Shown here piece by piece: positions 26,531 to 35,120 of a stretch of DNA of 64,000 nucleotides (positions are counted from its first letter, which is position 1; the number at the start of each line of letters is the position of its first letter). This stretch comes from Halomonas litopenaei (GTDB lineage: Bacteria; Pseudomonadota; Gammaproteobacteria; Pseudomonadales; Halomonadaceae), in NCBI RefSeq assembly GCF_017303055.1, contig NZ_JAEKJT010000001.1, positions 62,001 to 126,000 of the forward strand. Reading direction: 5' to 3'. Made by a program: the position numbers and the translations under genes. The notes beneath the pieces were generated by a model that worked only from the letters and a program-made list of their open reading frames with translations, did not search any database and was not told the origin of the DNA.

Positions 26531-27017
26531 AGAGGTATTTCAAGCCGGGAGAAAAATCGGTCGTGTACCGGTCCCGCGGCCAGGCCATGTTGATGATGTC
26601 GAGGTAGGAGCAGACCACCTGCATGGTCGCTCCCTTGAACTCCGGAGCCACCAACACCATCCGTAGCGGCGGCTCAGCCGGCTCCGACAGGTCGCTCGAC
26701 AGGTACATGCGATAAATCACCGTCACCGGCTCAGGGTCGTCGCTGTCGATCACAGCCAGGATGGCGTTCTGCGCCTGACCGGTGACGTTCTCGATGGCGA
26801 ACTGCAGGTTCTGTTGGCCCGTAGCGTCGCGGGCCGGCAGGGACACGTCCAGGGCTGAGGCCTTGAACGTGGCTACTTCGCCGGTCTCGAGCGTTACGGT
26901 CTGATCGACAAAGCCTGAGCACGTCCGGATAGCCGGGAACGAGGTGTGCGTGATCTCGAGGGTGGATACATGCACCTCGCCCGCAGGGGCTGAAGCTCGG
27001 TATTTTGAGATAGTCAC
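26529..27017 (-). CDS. DUF1833 family tail protein
   Basis: 162 residues. The family occurs between minor tail and NlpC/J genes in siphoviruses and is taken to be a tail-tip component. VSTLEITHTSFPAIRTCSGF near the N-terminus and MQVVCSYLDIINMAWPRDRY near the C-terminus are characteristic. It lies between the spike gene and the NlpC gene. Confidence 0.82.
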   Translation of the reverse strand: MTISKYRASAPAGEVHVSTLEITHTSFPAIRTCSGFVDQTVTLETGEVATFKASALDVSLPARDATGQQNLQFAIENVTGQAQNAILAVIDSDDPEPVTVIYRMYLSSDLSEPAEPPLRMVLVAPEFKGATMQVVCSYLDIINMAWPRDRYTTDFSPGLKYL

Positions 27018-27038
27018 GCCGATAGACCCTCAGCTTTT

Positions 27039-29252
27039 TCAGATGAACGGATCAAACTGAATCAGTCCGTCTTGGCTGCCAGGATTTCTGGAAAGCTGTG
27101 ATTCATAGTACCTTACCAGAGCCTGGGGATCTCCGTCTCCCTGAATAGCAATGTTGAGGTCGTACTCACCCCCACTTGACTTAACGCCAATAAGGTATGC
27201 GTGCATCCTGTTTGCGTCTATACCATCGGAATAGAAGTCAAAGTTCCTAGGTGCAGATGGCTTGACGCTGTTGTATGAGCTAACACCAACCATCAGGGAG
27301 CTGGTGTTGGCACCTACATCTGGGACGTTTGGCCCCTTATTTTCATAGTATTCCCCATTGATTCTAATGATGCTACCGCCTTGGTGCATGGTAGAGCCAT
27401 TATGAACCTCGTCCGGAGTTGCGTCTCCGCCATTATTTCTGCCTTTACAGTTCATCTCAAATGCCTGAGGGAACTGTGCTCCGTACTCGTGATAATTGAA
27501 TCCATCTTTGTAATTTCTGGCAGCTTCGCAATCAAAACAGAAAGACCTTACACCTTCTGTTCTAAAACCTCCTGCTCCACCTGAAATTCCAGATGTGGTT
27601 GAGCTGTATTTAAACTTGCAGTTTTTGGCAACCACATTCGTCTTCTCACCGCCAGCCGGGCTCCTGAAGACAAGATCCTGTAGACCCTCAAACTCCAGGT
27701 TTTCTAAGAAAATTGTGCCACCATTACCGTTAGTTCCAGAGCCAACTCTCAGAAAGACAAGAATATCGTCATCTGGAGCCCGGTCATCAAATGTCCGCAA
27801 GTAGACTTTTGATCCGCTGGAGAAGTAGCTTCCTGGGAAGCCAGAAACTGCTGACACGGAACCTACTTGCACATACCCCTTATAATCACCATTGAGGTCC
27901 TCAAATTTCGCATCTCTCACTGCATCGTTTGGCGCGACTTGGTCTCTTGATGCTTCATAGACGTTTGCATATGTGGCGTTCTGTGTCCACGATAACGGGG
28001 AGGAGCCACGCAGCTTCGCTATACCGTCACGGCATACTATAGATACCGAACGAGACATATTATATGATCCCCACGAGGCCAGTCCACGGTCGTGAGCACC
28101 TGGAGCTATAACTATCTCGTCAACATCGCTTTTCGAAAGAGCTCCTGCAATACTGCCCAAGCTTTGAGTTGGCGTCAATCCGCTGTTCGTGTCAGATGCA
28201 CCAGGATATCCAACGTAATAGGTCTTAGACACACCTGGCTTTAACCGGTATGGGTCAATGCCGCAAGACCCGGTGCCGTCAGCATTGTAATAAATATCAT
28301 ACTCGAACCAAGAAAATTCGCTCGGGGTGTTGATTTTTCCGAATTTGTGGTGAGAGAAAACCGGGCACTTCCCTTTACTGAATCCGCAAGATTCCCCGAT
28401 CCAGCGGACAGAGCCCATGTCGTTAATATTGTCGATCTTGTAATATCGCCCTGTCTCTAGCTCAACCGCCTTGTATCCCGATGCAAGGATCGTTTGAATT
28501 ACAGCGGTGTTGTCTGTTCCTGAAAAGGTTTCAACGTCATAATCACCGACCGCGCCCCACCATTGGATCTTTGGATTCCCTGAAAACTGTCGCACCCATC
28601 CATTAAAAATGGTTCCGCCATCGCTATCGCTCGATTTTGAGGCATCATAGACGAATTGGCCGCCACGGGCACTTTCTGTGACGATGGCCATAAGGCCGCT
28701 TTTAGCAGGCAGGCTATTCAAATCATCCAGTTCTGCCACATATATAGGAGCCGATCCGACCAACAGGGCACCTTGCTCGCCGCCTAGCTCTTGGCGCAGT
28801 GCAGCATCTCCCACTACAACCATATTGACCCCGTCAGTCGCCCAGGTGCTAGTGGTGTAGGGCATCAACTGGTCGGGTTTTAGGCGGTAGAAATCGCCGT
28901 CCTTGGTGAAGATCTGATTGAGGGCATCAATGGTCAGCGGGCCATCGGCGTCATAGTCCTCATATGCACCACCAGCGCCGGTGCCGGTGTACCCACTACT
29001 GGCCAGGAACTGCTGGAAGTCCTGTTCCATGCCATGCCACGTCTTGCGCGGAGCGCCTAAGCGGTCGGGGTGTTCATTCTTGGTCGGATGGTTCAGAAGG
29101 ATGTCGAGATTTTGGGCGTTGTCATACAGGTCTTTCGGAGACTCGGAGCCAATAGGGTTTCCAGTGCTATACGTAGTCATGCTAGAGCTCACCGTGTAGG
29201 GGTAGGCGGCGGACAGGACCAGCCCGCCTTTTAGGAATGAGCGACGACGCAT
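27039..29252 (-). CDS. Tail spike / fibre with beta-helix-like C-terminal part
   Basis: 737 residues from ATG 29252 (AGAGGTG upstream). From MTTYSTGNPIGS (residue 25) an N-terminal adaptor common in related tail fibres runs to about 135 (DLYDNAQNLD, RLGAPRKTWHGME, YDADGPLTIDALNQIF). The long Gly/Ser/Asn-rich remainder has repeat features of a right-handed beta-helix (WWGAVGDYDVE, IFLENLEFEGLQDLVF), as in receptor-binding or capsule-cutting spikes. The first 24 residues, MRRRSFLKGGLVLSAAYPYT, look like a twin-arginine leader. An in-frame ATG at 29180 with GGTGAG is the alternative start. The 3' two-thirds is AT-richer than the neighbours, suggesting exchange. Confidence 0.82.
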   Translation of the reverse strand: MRRRSFLKGGLVLSAAYPYTVSSSMTTYSTGNPIGSESPKDLYDNAQNLDILLNHPTKNEHPDRLGAPRKTWHGMEQDFQQFLASSGYTGTGAGGAYEDYDADGPLTIDALNQIFTKDGDFYRLKPDQLMPYTTSTWATDGVNMVVVGDAALRQELGGEQGALLVGSAPIYVAELDDLNSLPAKSGLMAIVTESARGGQFVYDASKSSDSDGGTIFNGWVRQFSGNPKIQWWGAVGDYDVETFSGTDNTAVIQTILASGYKAVELETGRYYKIDNINDMGSVRWIGESCGFSKGKCPVFSHHKFGKINTPSEFSWFEYDIYYNADGTGSCGIDPYRLKPGVSKTYYVGYPGASDTNSGLTPTQSLGSIAGALSKSDVDEIVIAPGAHDRGLASWGSYNMSRSVSIVCRDGIAKLRGSSPLSWTQNATYANVYEASRDQVAPNDAVRDAKFEDLNGDYKGYVQVGSVSAVSGFPGSYFSSGSKVYLRTFDDRAPDDDILVFLRVGSGTNGNGGTIFLENLEFEGLQDLVFRSPAGGEKTNVVAKNCKFKYSSTTSGISGGAGGFRTEGVRSFCFDCEAARNYKDGFNYHEYGAQFPQAFEMNCKGRNNGGDATPDEVHNGSTMHQGGSIIRINGEYYENKGPNVPDVGANTSSLMVGVSSYNSVKPSAPRNFDFYSDGIDANRMHAYLIGVKSSGGEYDLNIAIQGDGDPQALVRYYESQLSRNPGSQDGLIQFDPFI

Positions 29253-29297
29253 AAGGCACCTCTTGATTAGGGATGCCAAAAGCGTATCAAAATTGAA

Positions 29298-29759
29298 TCA
29301 ATTAGGCTTCGGCCATTCGCGATTCATGGCCTTGTCGAAGATGCTGTTGCCGAGAATGAAGTCGGGAGCGATCTCGATCCAGTCGGCTGGCATGAGCGGC
29401 CGCTCGAACAGCTCGACCTGAGCGGTGAAGCGCCACGAGTCGAGGCCAACGAGCTGCGGCCCGCTGTACATCTGCATGAAACGAGCCTCGTACTTCTTGA
29501 GGCCCATCGGCGTGAGCGTCGGCCAATCGAACCACTCGGTGCCGCTCTTGAGAGTGTGGGCGTGCCAGCCCTCGAACAGCTGCGCCTCGGGCGTCGTGAG
29601 CAGCCACGAGACGCTGACCCTGGACGGCACTGACGTGAACCGCTGCCGCATGCGGGATCGCCCGCTGGCCATGTCGGTGCGCTGCACAGGGTCGACGTGA
29701 TTGAGGCCGTATCCCTCGCGCAGCGGCAGGGGAAGGCCCTTGGGGTATTCGATAGCCAT
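29298..29759 (-). CDS. Minor tail protein
   Basis: 153 residues (starts MAIEYPKGLPLPLREGYGL). Proteins like this follow the tape measure in Pseudomonas- and Halomonas-type siphoviruses, in the place of lambda gpM. FTSVPSRVSVSWLLTTPEAQ and FTAQVELFERPL suggest a beta-rich tail-tip component. Its ATG overlaps the tape-measure stop (ATGA), so translation is coupled. Confidence 0.72.
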   Translation of the reverse strand: MAIEYPKGLPLPLREGYGLNHVDPVQRTDMASGRSRMRQRFTSVPSRVSVSWLLTTPEAQLFEGWHAHTLKSGTEWFDWPTLTPMGLKKYEARFMQMYSGPQLVGLDSWRFTAQVELFERPLMPADWIEIAPDFILGNSIFDKAMNREWPKPN

Positions 29760-32122
29760 CAGCGCCCCTTGGTGCTCAGTGCGTATTTGGATGAGATCGC
29801 CTTATGGATCTTGCCGTCACCGGCGATGTCGGCCACAACCACATCAATGACGTTCTTGCCGTCAGCGTCTTGTCGCTCATTGACCTGGCCAGCACGGCTG
29901 GCGTCCTCGATAACGTTGACGGTGGTGCCACCTCCATCAGATCGATTGCGCTGAACGTCATCCAGCGTTCGGTCCAGCTTCGCGCTGGTGTCTGCGGTAG
30001 TGACCCGCTCACCTTTTTTGAGGTACCAGGTGCCATCCTCTGGCACCGAATTGATACCTTCGTGAGCCATGCCGTCGGGCCCAGCGATAGAGGCAATGTT
30101 GGAGACGATGCCGGCTGTCGCTGATGCGACTGATGCCATCGCCGCCAGGTTGTAGGGGAAGGGGTTGGCGGCCGCCATGGCAATGCCTTGCTGAATTGCT
30201 ACCAAGGACTGCGCGATAGCGGCCGCCTTTTGCACGGCAAACATGGCTTTGTAGATGCCAGACTGCTCTCCCGCGAATGTGCGGGTGACGTCTGCCAGGT
30301 CGCCGAATACGCTCTCCGCTGCCACGAGCTGCGCCTGCTGCCGGGCATGCTCGATCTTGAGCAGCTGGTCTTGATGCTGCTGCTGGATTTCCTGCTCACG
30401 CTCATCCCATTCTGAGTTGAGGTCAGCTCGCGCCTCACGGAACTCCGCCAGCATCTCGAGTTGCGTTTCGTACCAGGACTCGAGAGCCTCCTGAGCCTCG
30501 TCGATCTTGGCGATCTCACCGAATGCGCCGCCTACGCTTCCATCTAGGCCTGCGTAGTCAGGGGCATCCTCCATACCGGACGCGACTTGCTCGGCACTGG
30601 CTTCTCTCAGCCGGCGCTGAGCGTCGGCCAGGTCATCCACCTCGCCCGCCTTGGCGGCAAGGTCAAGCAGTTCCATCTCCTCGCGGAATTCACGCTGTGA
30701 CGCCTGGAGGGGGTACAGCTCATCGAGCAATCCACGGTATGCGTCTCGCTGCCGTTCGATCTCTCTGGCGGCCTCCTTGGCTGCCTGGGCTGCTTCTTTC
30801 GCTGCGGCAGCCTGAGCCTTCTGCGCCGCCTCGCGCTCCTTGGCGTTAGGTAGAGCGCTGCCAGTTACCGTCATGCCTGGCAGGGCAATGTCGGCTTCTA
30901 ACTCATCCGTGCTGCTGCGTACTTGGCTTAGCCACTCATCGATGACCGTTTTCGGCAGCGGCTCGTTGAACGCCTCAACAAACTCCTGGCGCGCATCTTC
31001 GCCAAGACCAGCCATCTCGTCGCGCAGCGCTCGGATGCCCTGGGCGTAGCCGCTGTTTTGGAAAGAGCTGATCAGCGGGATGTCATCGACACCCGGTATG
31101 TGGTTGATGCCGTCGATAACGGTGTTGATCGCGCCGGCCACTTGATCCATCAGGAACGTGGCGGCATCGGTTATCTCGGCAAACACGGCAGTGTATGCCT
31201 GGCCGACCGAGAAAGCGGCAGCTCGCATGCCCTTCATTACCACTTCGATGCCGTGCAGGGCGTTGCTCAGATAGCCGATCACCTCGAGTGATGATTCGAC
31301 GGCGTTGCGCACTGACTCGCCAAAACCGTCGCCGTCAGCGGCAAGCTCTACCAGGTCGTCACCAATGGTGGACAGGTAGGGCGATAACTCGGCGGCGATC
31401 AACTGGCCGGTGGTGGCGAGGATTCCATTGACTCGATCGAACTGGCGCCCAAACTCATTGAGCTTGGCGATGTCCAGCTCTGACAGCACGATCCCCAGTT
31501 CGTCAGCCTCGGCAGCCATGTCGGCGAATCCCTGGCCACCATCGCGAAGCAGAGGGATCAGCGCAGTGGTGTCGCTGGCGATGGCCTCGAGGTAGAACGT
31601 CATATCCTGCTGGGACAGGTTCGCTCTCTCCAAGCTGTCGTAGTAAAGCTGGAGCGCCTGGGGCCCTGACAGATTCCTGAACTGATCGGCGGTCACGCCA
31701 ACCTGAGGCGCGATGTTCTCGAAGAAATCCGCCATCTCCCCGCCACCGCTTTGCATGAAGTCGCCGACACGGTCGTTGACGTCTTGCAGGATCTGCGAGA
31801 GCTTGTCTTGCTCGATCTGCACTGACTGGGTGGCGTATGCCATGCGCTGGAATTCTTCGACGCTGGCATTGGCTACTTGAGCCTGGTTCTGCAGCGTCCG
31901 GGCGTTATCAGCAGCCGTCTTGGTCAGAGCCACGATTGCGCCGCCCGCGGCAGCCACGGTGCCCGCAGTTGCTGTGATAGCAGTCGCAGCCCCTTTGAAC
32001 GACTTGGCAATATCCGCCATGTCCTTTTTGGCGGCCCGGGACGCCTGATCCATGGGGCCGGTAAATCCGCCCACCCGGGCCACCAAGTCGAGCGTGAGTT
32101 GTCCGAGTGAGCGAACGGCCAT
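29759..32122 (-). CDS. Tape measure protein
   Basis: 787 residues. It sets tail length and is thought to leave the tail ahead of the DNA. The start MAVRSLGQLTLDLVARVGGF is typical and has GGAGAAAA upstream; an ATG five codons earlier is less likely. A hydrophobic segment (TAGTVAAAGGAIVALT), two long Ala/Glu-rich coiled coils (around 420-470 and 520-620) and a membrane-active-looking C-terminal part (IAMAANPFPYNLAAMASVA, split: IAMAAANPFPY and NLAAMASVASA) follow. At roughly 1.5 angstrom per residue this predicts a tail of about 120 nm. Confidence 0.92.
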   Translation of the reverse strand: MAVRSLGQLTLDLVARVGGFTGPMDQASRAAKKDMADIAKSFKGAATAITATAGTVAAAGGAIVALTKTAADNARTLQNQAQVANASVEEFQRMAYATQSVQIEQDKLSQILQDVNDRVGDFMQSGGGEMADFFENIAPQVGVTADQFRNLSGPQALQLYYDSLERANLSQQDMTFYLEAIASDTTALIPLLRDGGQGFADMAAEADELGIVLSELDIAKLNEFGRQFDRVNGILATTGQLIAAELSPYLSTIGDDLVELAADGDGFGESVRNAVESSLEVIGYLSNALHGIEVVMKGMRAAAFSVGQAYTAVFAEITDAATFLMDQVAGAINTVIDGINHIPGVDDIPLISSFQNSGYAQGIRALRDEMAGLGEDARQEFVEAFNEPLPKTVIDEWLSQVRSSTDELEADIALPGMTVTGSALPNAKEREAAQKAQAAAAKEAAQAAKEAAREIERQRDAYRGLLDELYPLQASQREFREEMELLDLAAKAGEVDDLADAQRRLREASAEQVASGMEDAPDYAGLDGSVGGAFGEIAKIDEAQEALESWYETQLEMLAEFREARADLNSEWDEREQEIQQQHQDQLLKIEHARQQAQLVAAESVFGDLADVTRTFAGEQSGIYKAMFAVQKAAAIAQSLVAIQQGIAMAAANPFPYNLAAMASVASATAGIVSNIASIAGPDGMAHEGINSVPEDGTWYLKKGERVTTADTSAKLDRTLDDVQRNRSDGGGTTVNVIEDASRAGQVNERQDADGKNVIDVVVADIAGDGKIHKAISSKYALSTKGR

Positions 32123-32141
32123 GTTTTCTCCAGGCAAAAGA

Positions 32142-32165
32142 AAGCCCCGCTCAGTGGCGAGGCTT
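32142..32165 (-). terminator. Imperfect terminator hairpin before the tape measure gene
   Basis: A 9-bp stem with one mismatch (32142-32150 with 32157-32165) is followed on the minus strand by a T-rich tail. It lies just upstream of the tape measure ribosome site, just after the frameshift gene. Confidence 0.45.
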
Positions 32166-32167
32166 GA

Positions 32168-32425
32168 TTACTTCCAGGCTTCCATGGCCTGCTCGACAGT
32201 GATCGGCGGCTCGTCCATGTGCGGCATGAAGTCGAAAATCTTGTGGCCGCCTTTCTTGCTGTGGATGTTTGCAAGCGTAGAGGCCACTAGGGCGGCGCCG
32301 TGCTCAATCCGCATCCCAACGTGCAGCGATCCTCGTTTGTGGCGGAAAGCCACCCAGCGGCGAAACTCGCGGTAGCTCAAACGGTCTTGAGCCTCGGCGA
32401 CCGTGCGGCCGCCGATGCCATTCAT
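32168..32425 (-). CDS. Tail assembly chaperone, T part (made as G-T fusion by -1 frameshift)
   Basis: As a separate frame this encodes 85 residues from ATG 32425 (or GTG 32428) to the stop at 32168. The frame is open upstream to the slippery heptamer at 32479-32473 and lies in the -1 phase relative to the G gene. Slippage there would give a 215-residue fusion (114 residues of G plus 101, junction reading [16 protein letters not shown]). In lambda the gpG/gpGT ratio is needed for loading the tape measure. The sequence RLSYREFRRWVAFRHKRG fits a T domain. Confidence 0.85.
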   Translation of the reverse strand: MNGIGGRTVAEAQDRLSYREFRRWVAFRHKRGSLHVGMRIEHGAALVASTLANIHSKKGGHKIFDFMPHMDEPPITVEQAMEAWK

Positions 32426-32814
32426 CACGAGCTCGTGCCAGACTTCTTCTTCGTCACCGAGCGGCTCTTGCTCTTTCCCAATCCATTGGCCCTCCCGATG
32501 ACCTCGAGCAGAGCCATGGTCAGGCTGTGATTGAGCGGCCCGCGCTCTGGGTCAGACTCGCCGGTGATGTCGCCCACGCTGAACACCGGCTCGCCAGCTT
32601 CATCGCAGATGCTGGCAGCGATGCGCGCTGCAAGGGCGTCTGTGTTTTCGCGGCTGGCCACCATCTCCGAGACTGCGGTGATGTAGGAAAGCGGCTTGAT
32701 GAACACCGTAGCGCTGACATCTTCGCCGTCTTGGCGCCAGGTCACGGTTTCCTCGGCCAGGTCAACGGGGGCGAAGGCCCCCATCTCCTGCAGGCTTTCA
32801 AGACTTAGCTTCAT
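32425..32814 (-). CDS. Tail assembly chaperone, G part
   Basis: 129 residues. It coats the tape measure during tail assembly and is absent from virions in relatives. [19 protein letters not shown] and [17 protein letters not shown] are typical of the family. The ATG at 32814 overlaps the tail tube stop (ATGA), which fixes the start. The slippery site lies 15 codons before its stop. Confidence 0.85.
   Translation of the reverse strand: MKLSLESLQEMGAFAPVDLAEETVTWRQDGEDVSATVFIKPLSYITAVSEMVASRENTDALAARIAASICDEAGEPVFSVGDITGESDPERGPLNHSLTMALLEVIGRANGLGKSKSRSVTKKKSGTSS
32473..32479 (-). other. Programmed -1 ribosomal frameshift site
   Basis: The heptamer GGGAAAG is read in the G frame as G GGA AAG, the X XXY YYZ layout. 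It is the same heptamer used by phage lambda for G-T. Position in the last 16 codons of G, and the open -1 frame beyond it, support a functional site. Confidence 0.85.
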
Positions 32815-33287
32815 ACCTTCGGAATCCAAGCTGATCCACCAGAGCGCTGGATGGTGACCTCGGACGTCACCACGCTGTTCTGCTGGAAATCGAACGGGAA
32901 GTCGGAGACGTACCCCTCGAAGGTGAACCAGGTGCGCGTATCCGGAAGCTCGAAGTCATCTCCTACGCCCAGGGTGGGGGCATCAGATCCGTCCGAGAAA
33001 CCGATGGCCCATTTGACGGTGGGCGAGGGGTTCATCTGCGACAGCTCGTGAAGCGTGACGTGGCTTGCATTCGTGGGGTCGGAGTTGAGCCCCAGTGTGG
33101 CCTGGCCAGGGGTGCGCAAGCCGGGCTTGTAGCTGCGCTCGAAGTCTTCGAGACAGGTGTCCTCAATTTGGTCAGCTGGGTTGCCGCCCGGGCTAAAGCT
33201 GGTGGCGCATTGCACCTGGACCACTTGAGGCGTGCCGTCGTTGGGGTCGATGAAGTAGACGTGAGTGCCTTGTGCCAATACAGACAT
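32811..33287 (-). CDS. Major tail tube protein
   Basis: 158 residues, beta-rich. It stacks as hexamers to form the tail tube. The order (after the tail terminator and before the chaperone) and sequence ([33 protein letters not shown] loop; [14 protein letters not shown]) support this. Start has AGGAAT upstream; strongly expressed genes like this often sit after a terminator hairpin, as here. Confidence 0.88.
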   Translation of the reverse strand: MSVLAQGTHVYFIDPNDGTPQVVQVQCATSFSPGGNPADQIEDTCLEDFERSYKPGLRTPGQATLGLNSDPTNASHVTLHELSQMNPSPTVKWAIGFSDGSDAPTLGVGDDFELPDTRTWFTFEGYVSDFPFDFQQNSVVTSEVTIQRSGGSAWIPKV

Positions 33288-33346
33288 GGTTCAGATTCCT
33301 CTGAGTTGCGGGCATGATAAAGCCCGCACATCGGCGGGCGAGGGTG

Positions 33347-33376
33347 GAAAAGAAAAGCCCCGGCGGATGCCAGGGC
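33347..33376 (-). terminator. Terminator hairpin before the tail tube gene
   Basis: An 8-bp stem with one mismatch (33357-33364 with 33369-33376) is followed on the minus strand by TTTTCTTTT. A second smaller GC hairpin lies at 33319-33338. Confidence 0.55.
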
Positions 33377-33397
33377 TTGGGTGCTGCGTTGCGTCGG

Positions 33398-33766
33398 TTA
33401 TCTCGGCACGAGCCAGTCGACGTCGAACGAGATACGTCTCCGCCCTGTATCCGGGTCAGTCTCTTGACCGCCCCAGCGAACGACATAAGCCTTGTCCTCG
33501 ATGGCGTTGCGGATGGCTTCGGCAACATCGGTGGCTGTGCTGCCCGTGTCGGCGTAGACGTCCACCTGGAGCGTGAAGGCGTCTATGTCCGGTCGCTGCG
33601 CCAGGTAGTTTTCGGGCGCTCCGTTAACCACTTGCCATACCGCATACGGAGTGGCCACGCCTTGAGGCGCTTCACCCCAGGGGTAAAGGCGGGTAGGGCT
33701 TGAGCCGATAAGCGCTGTGACCGCCGGGTTAGAGGCGCAGACAATGAAGATCGGTGGTTGCATCAT
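33398..33766 (-). CDS. DUF3168 tail completion protein
   Basis: 122 residues. The family includes tail terminators related to lambda gpU and SPP1 gp17, which cap the tail and join it to the head. YPWGEAPQGVATPYAVWQVV and FTLQVDVYADTGSTATDVAE are typical. Its ATG overlaps the stop of the gp10-like gene. Confidence 0.85.
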   Translation of the reverse strand: MMQPPIFIVCASNPAVTALIGSSPTRLYPWGEAPQGVATPYAVWQVVNGAPENYLAQRPDIDAFTLQVDVYADTGSTATDVAEAIRNAIEDKAYVVRWGGQETDPDTGRRRISFDVDWLVPR

Positions 33767-34236
33767 CTGCTCCGGTTGGCTCGCTTGATGGCTCTGACCA
33801 GAGCCTTGTCGAATTGGCGTAGGAATTCGTCGGTGGCTGGCTCAATTGATTCCTGCAGCGCTGGGCGCATGAAAGGATCGGCGCGCATTTTCTCAGTGCC
33901 AAACTCTTTAAACCGCCAGTAATACGTATCACCGCCAGGGTTATTGGTGTTCTTGGCCTTCGACGTAGAGCCCCCAAGTACGCCGACGCTCATTTTCAGA
34001 TCGCCGTGCTGTCGGAAATGCTGGTTATCGAACCGGACCACGATGTTGTCGGCAATGGTGTTGGCTGTATCAGGATCATCAATGCTTAGAGCGCCCATCT
34101 TTGCGCTTTCACGAACAAGGTTCGCCGCCTTGCGCAGGGCAAAGCGGGTCGCCTTCTTCTTCGGTAGATCCTGAACTTCCTTCATCTTCGCCAGCGCCTC
34201 ATCGACACCGGAGAGGTTGAACGACAGATCAGCCAT
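33763..34236 (-). CDS. HK97 gp10-like head-tail protein
   Basis: 157 residues. The family lies between the head closure and tail completion genes. ALRKAANLVRESAKMGAL and YYWRFKEFGTEKMRADPFM are the characteristic stretches. It overlaps both neighbours by a few bases, showing a tightly coupled connector operon. Confidence 0.86.
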   Translation of the reverse strand: MADLSFNLSGVDEALAKMKEVQDLPKKKATRFALRKAANLVRESAKMGALSIDDPDTANTIADNIVVRFDNQHFRQHGDLKMSVGVLGGSTSKAKNTNNPGGDTYYWRFKEFGTEKMRADPFMRPALQESIEPATDEFLRQFDKALVRAIKRANRSR

Positions 34237-34561
34237 CGTTGACGCCCTCGGAGACCGGAATGGTCAGGTAGTGCAGGCCGCTTTTCGGATCGGGCAGTAC
34301 GCCCTGGATGTTGTAGACCTTGCCGCGGTGAACGATGCGCATGTCCGGAGCGATGTCGTCGCGGTGTCGAATGACGATCTTGGCCGACAGTTCTGCCTGG
34401 TCGGCGCCGGCAGCAATGAACTCTCTGGCGCTTAACGGTTCGACGGAGGCCCAGACTGTCTTGACCTTTTGCCACCCAGGGATCATCTCGCCTGTTGCAG
34501 GGTCTTGTGTGAGTCCCGGGCGCTCGATAGTCACCCGGTGCCGCAGGTTGCCGATTCTCAT
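34229..34561 (-). CDS. Head closure protein (head-tail adaptor, SPP1 gp16-like)
   Basis: 110 residues with the typical start MRIGNLRHRVTIERP. These small beta-barrels close the connector after DNA packaging. The gene overlaps the next by 8 bases and the previous by 4 bases. Confidence 0.87.
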   Translation of the reverse strand: MRIGNLRHRVTIERPGLTQDPATGEMIPGWQKVKTVWASVEPLSAREFIAAGADQAELSAKIVIRHRDDIAPDMRIVHRGKVYNIQGVLPDPKSGLHYLTIPVSEGVNDG

Positions 34562-34881
34562 ACGCCATAGATCCTGTAGGGCTGAATCAGGGCCTCCACG
34601 GCCATGGGAACCTCTGCCGTTATGGTCCCCACAACGACCGCCTCACGGTTTTCGTACCAATGGCCGATCAACAGCAACATGGCTGTTCGCACGCTTCCGT
34701 CCATTACCAGGGGGCATTCGTCCTCGTCAGGCACGGAATCACTGTCCGCATACAGGGTTCGGTCGGTTTGGTTTTCGATGAACCGTGACGCAGCCTGAGA
34801 ATAGACCTCGAGAAGGTCATCCTCCTCGGTGTAATCGGGGTCAAGCCGGCAATGCAGCTTGATGGTAGGGAGGTCCAGCAT
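34558..34881 (-). CDS. Head-tail connector (HK97 gp6-like)
   Basis: 107 residues, helical. LKLHCRLDPDYTEEDDLLEV-type opening and TAMLLLIGHWYENREAVVVG are family marks. It forms a ring below the portal. AGGAGG precedes the ATG. It follows the small unknown gene after the capsid. Confidence 0.88.
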   Translation of the reverse strand: MLDLPTIKLHCRLDPDYTEEDDLLEVYSQAASRFIENQTDRTLYADSDSVPDEDECPLVMDGSVRTAMLLLIGHWYENREAVVVGTITAEVPMAVEALIQPYRIYGV

Positions 34882-34895
34882 GTTGGGGCCTCCTG

Positions 34896-35072
34896 TCAGT
34901 CAGTGGAGCCGCTTCGTTTCGTGGTCCGCTTTTTCTCAGGCGCTTCTTCGTACTGGCGAGCGTAGCCCTTGCGGATCAATTCGCGGCCATGGGGCTCAGT
35001 CGTCTCCATCGAGCCGCCGGCCAGCACCACGCCGCCCTTGAAAGCGATGGGATAGTTAGTGATCAGCTTCAT
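34896..35072 (-). CDS. Small phage protein after the major capsid gene
   Basis: 58 residues (MKLITNYPIAFKGGVVLAGG...), with AGGAGAG 6 bases upstream. It ends in a basic tail (EKKRTTKRSGSTD). It fills the gap between capsid and connector genes, where many HK97-type phages carry a small gene of this size. It could be a head decoration or assembly factor; no proof. Confidence 0.7.
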   Translation of the reverse strand: MKLITNYPIAFKGGVVLAGGSMETTEPHGRELIRKGYARQYEEAPEKKRTTKRSGSTD

Positions 35073-35120
35073 TGTGCTCTCCTGGTGAGCATGGGGGCGC
35101 GAGCCCCCATGCCGTTAGGC

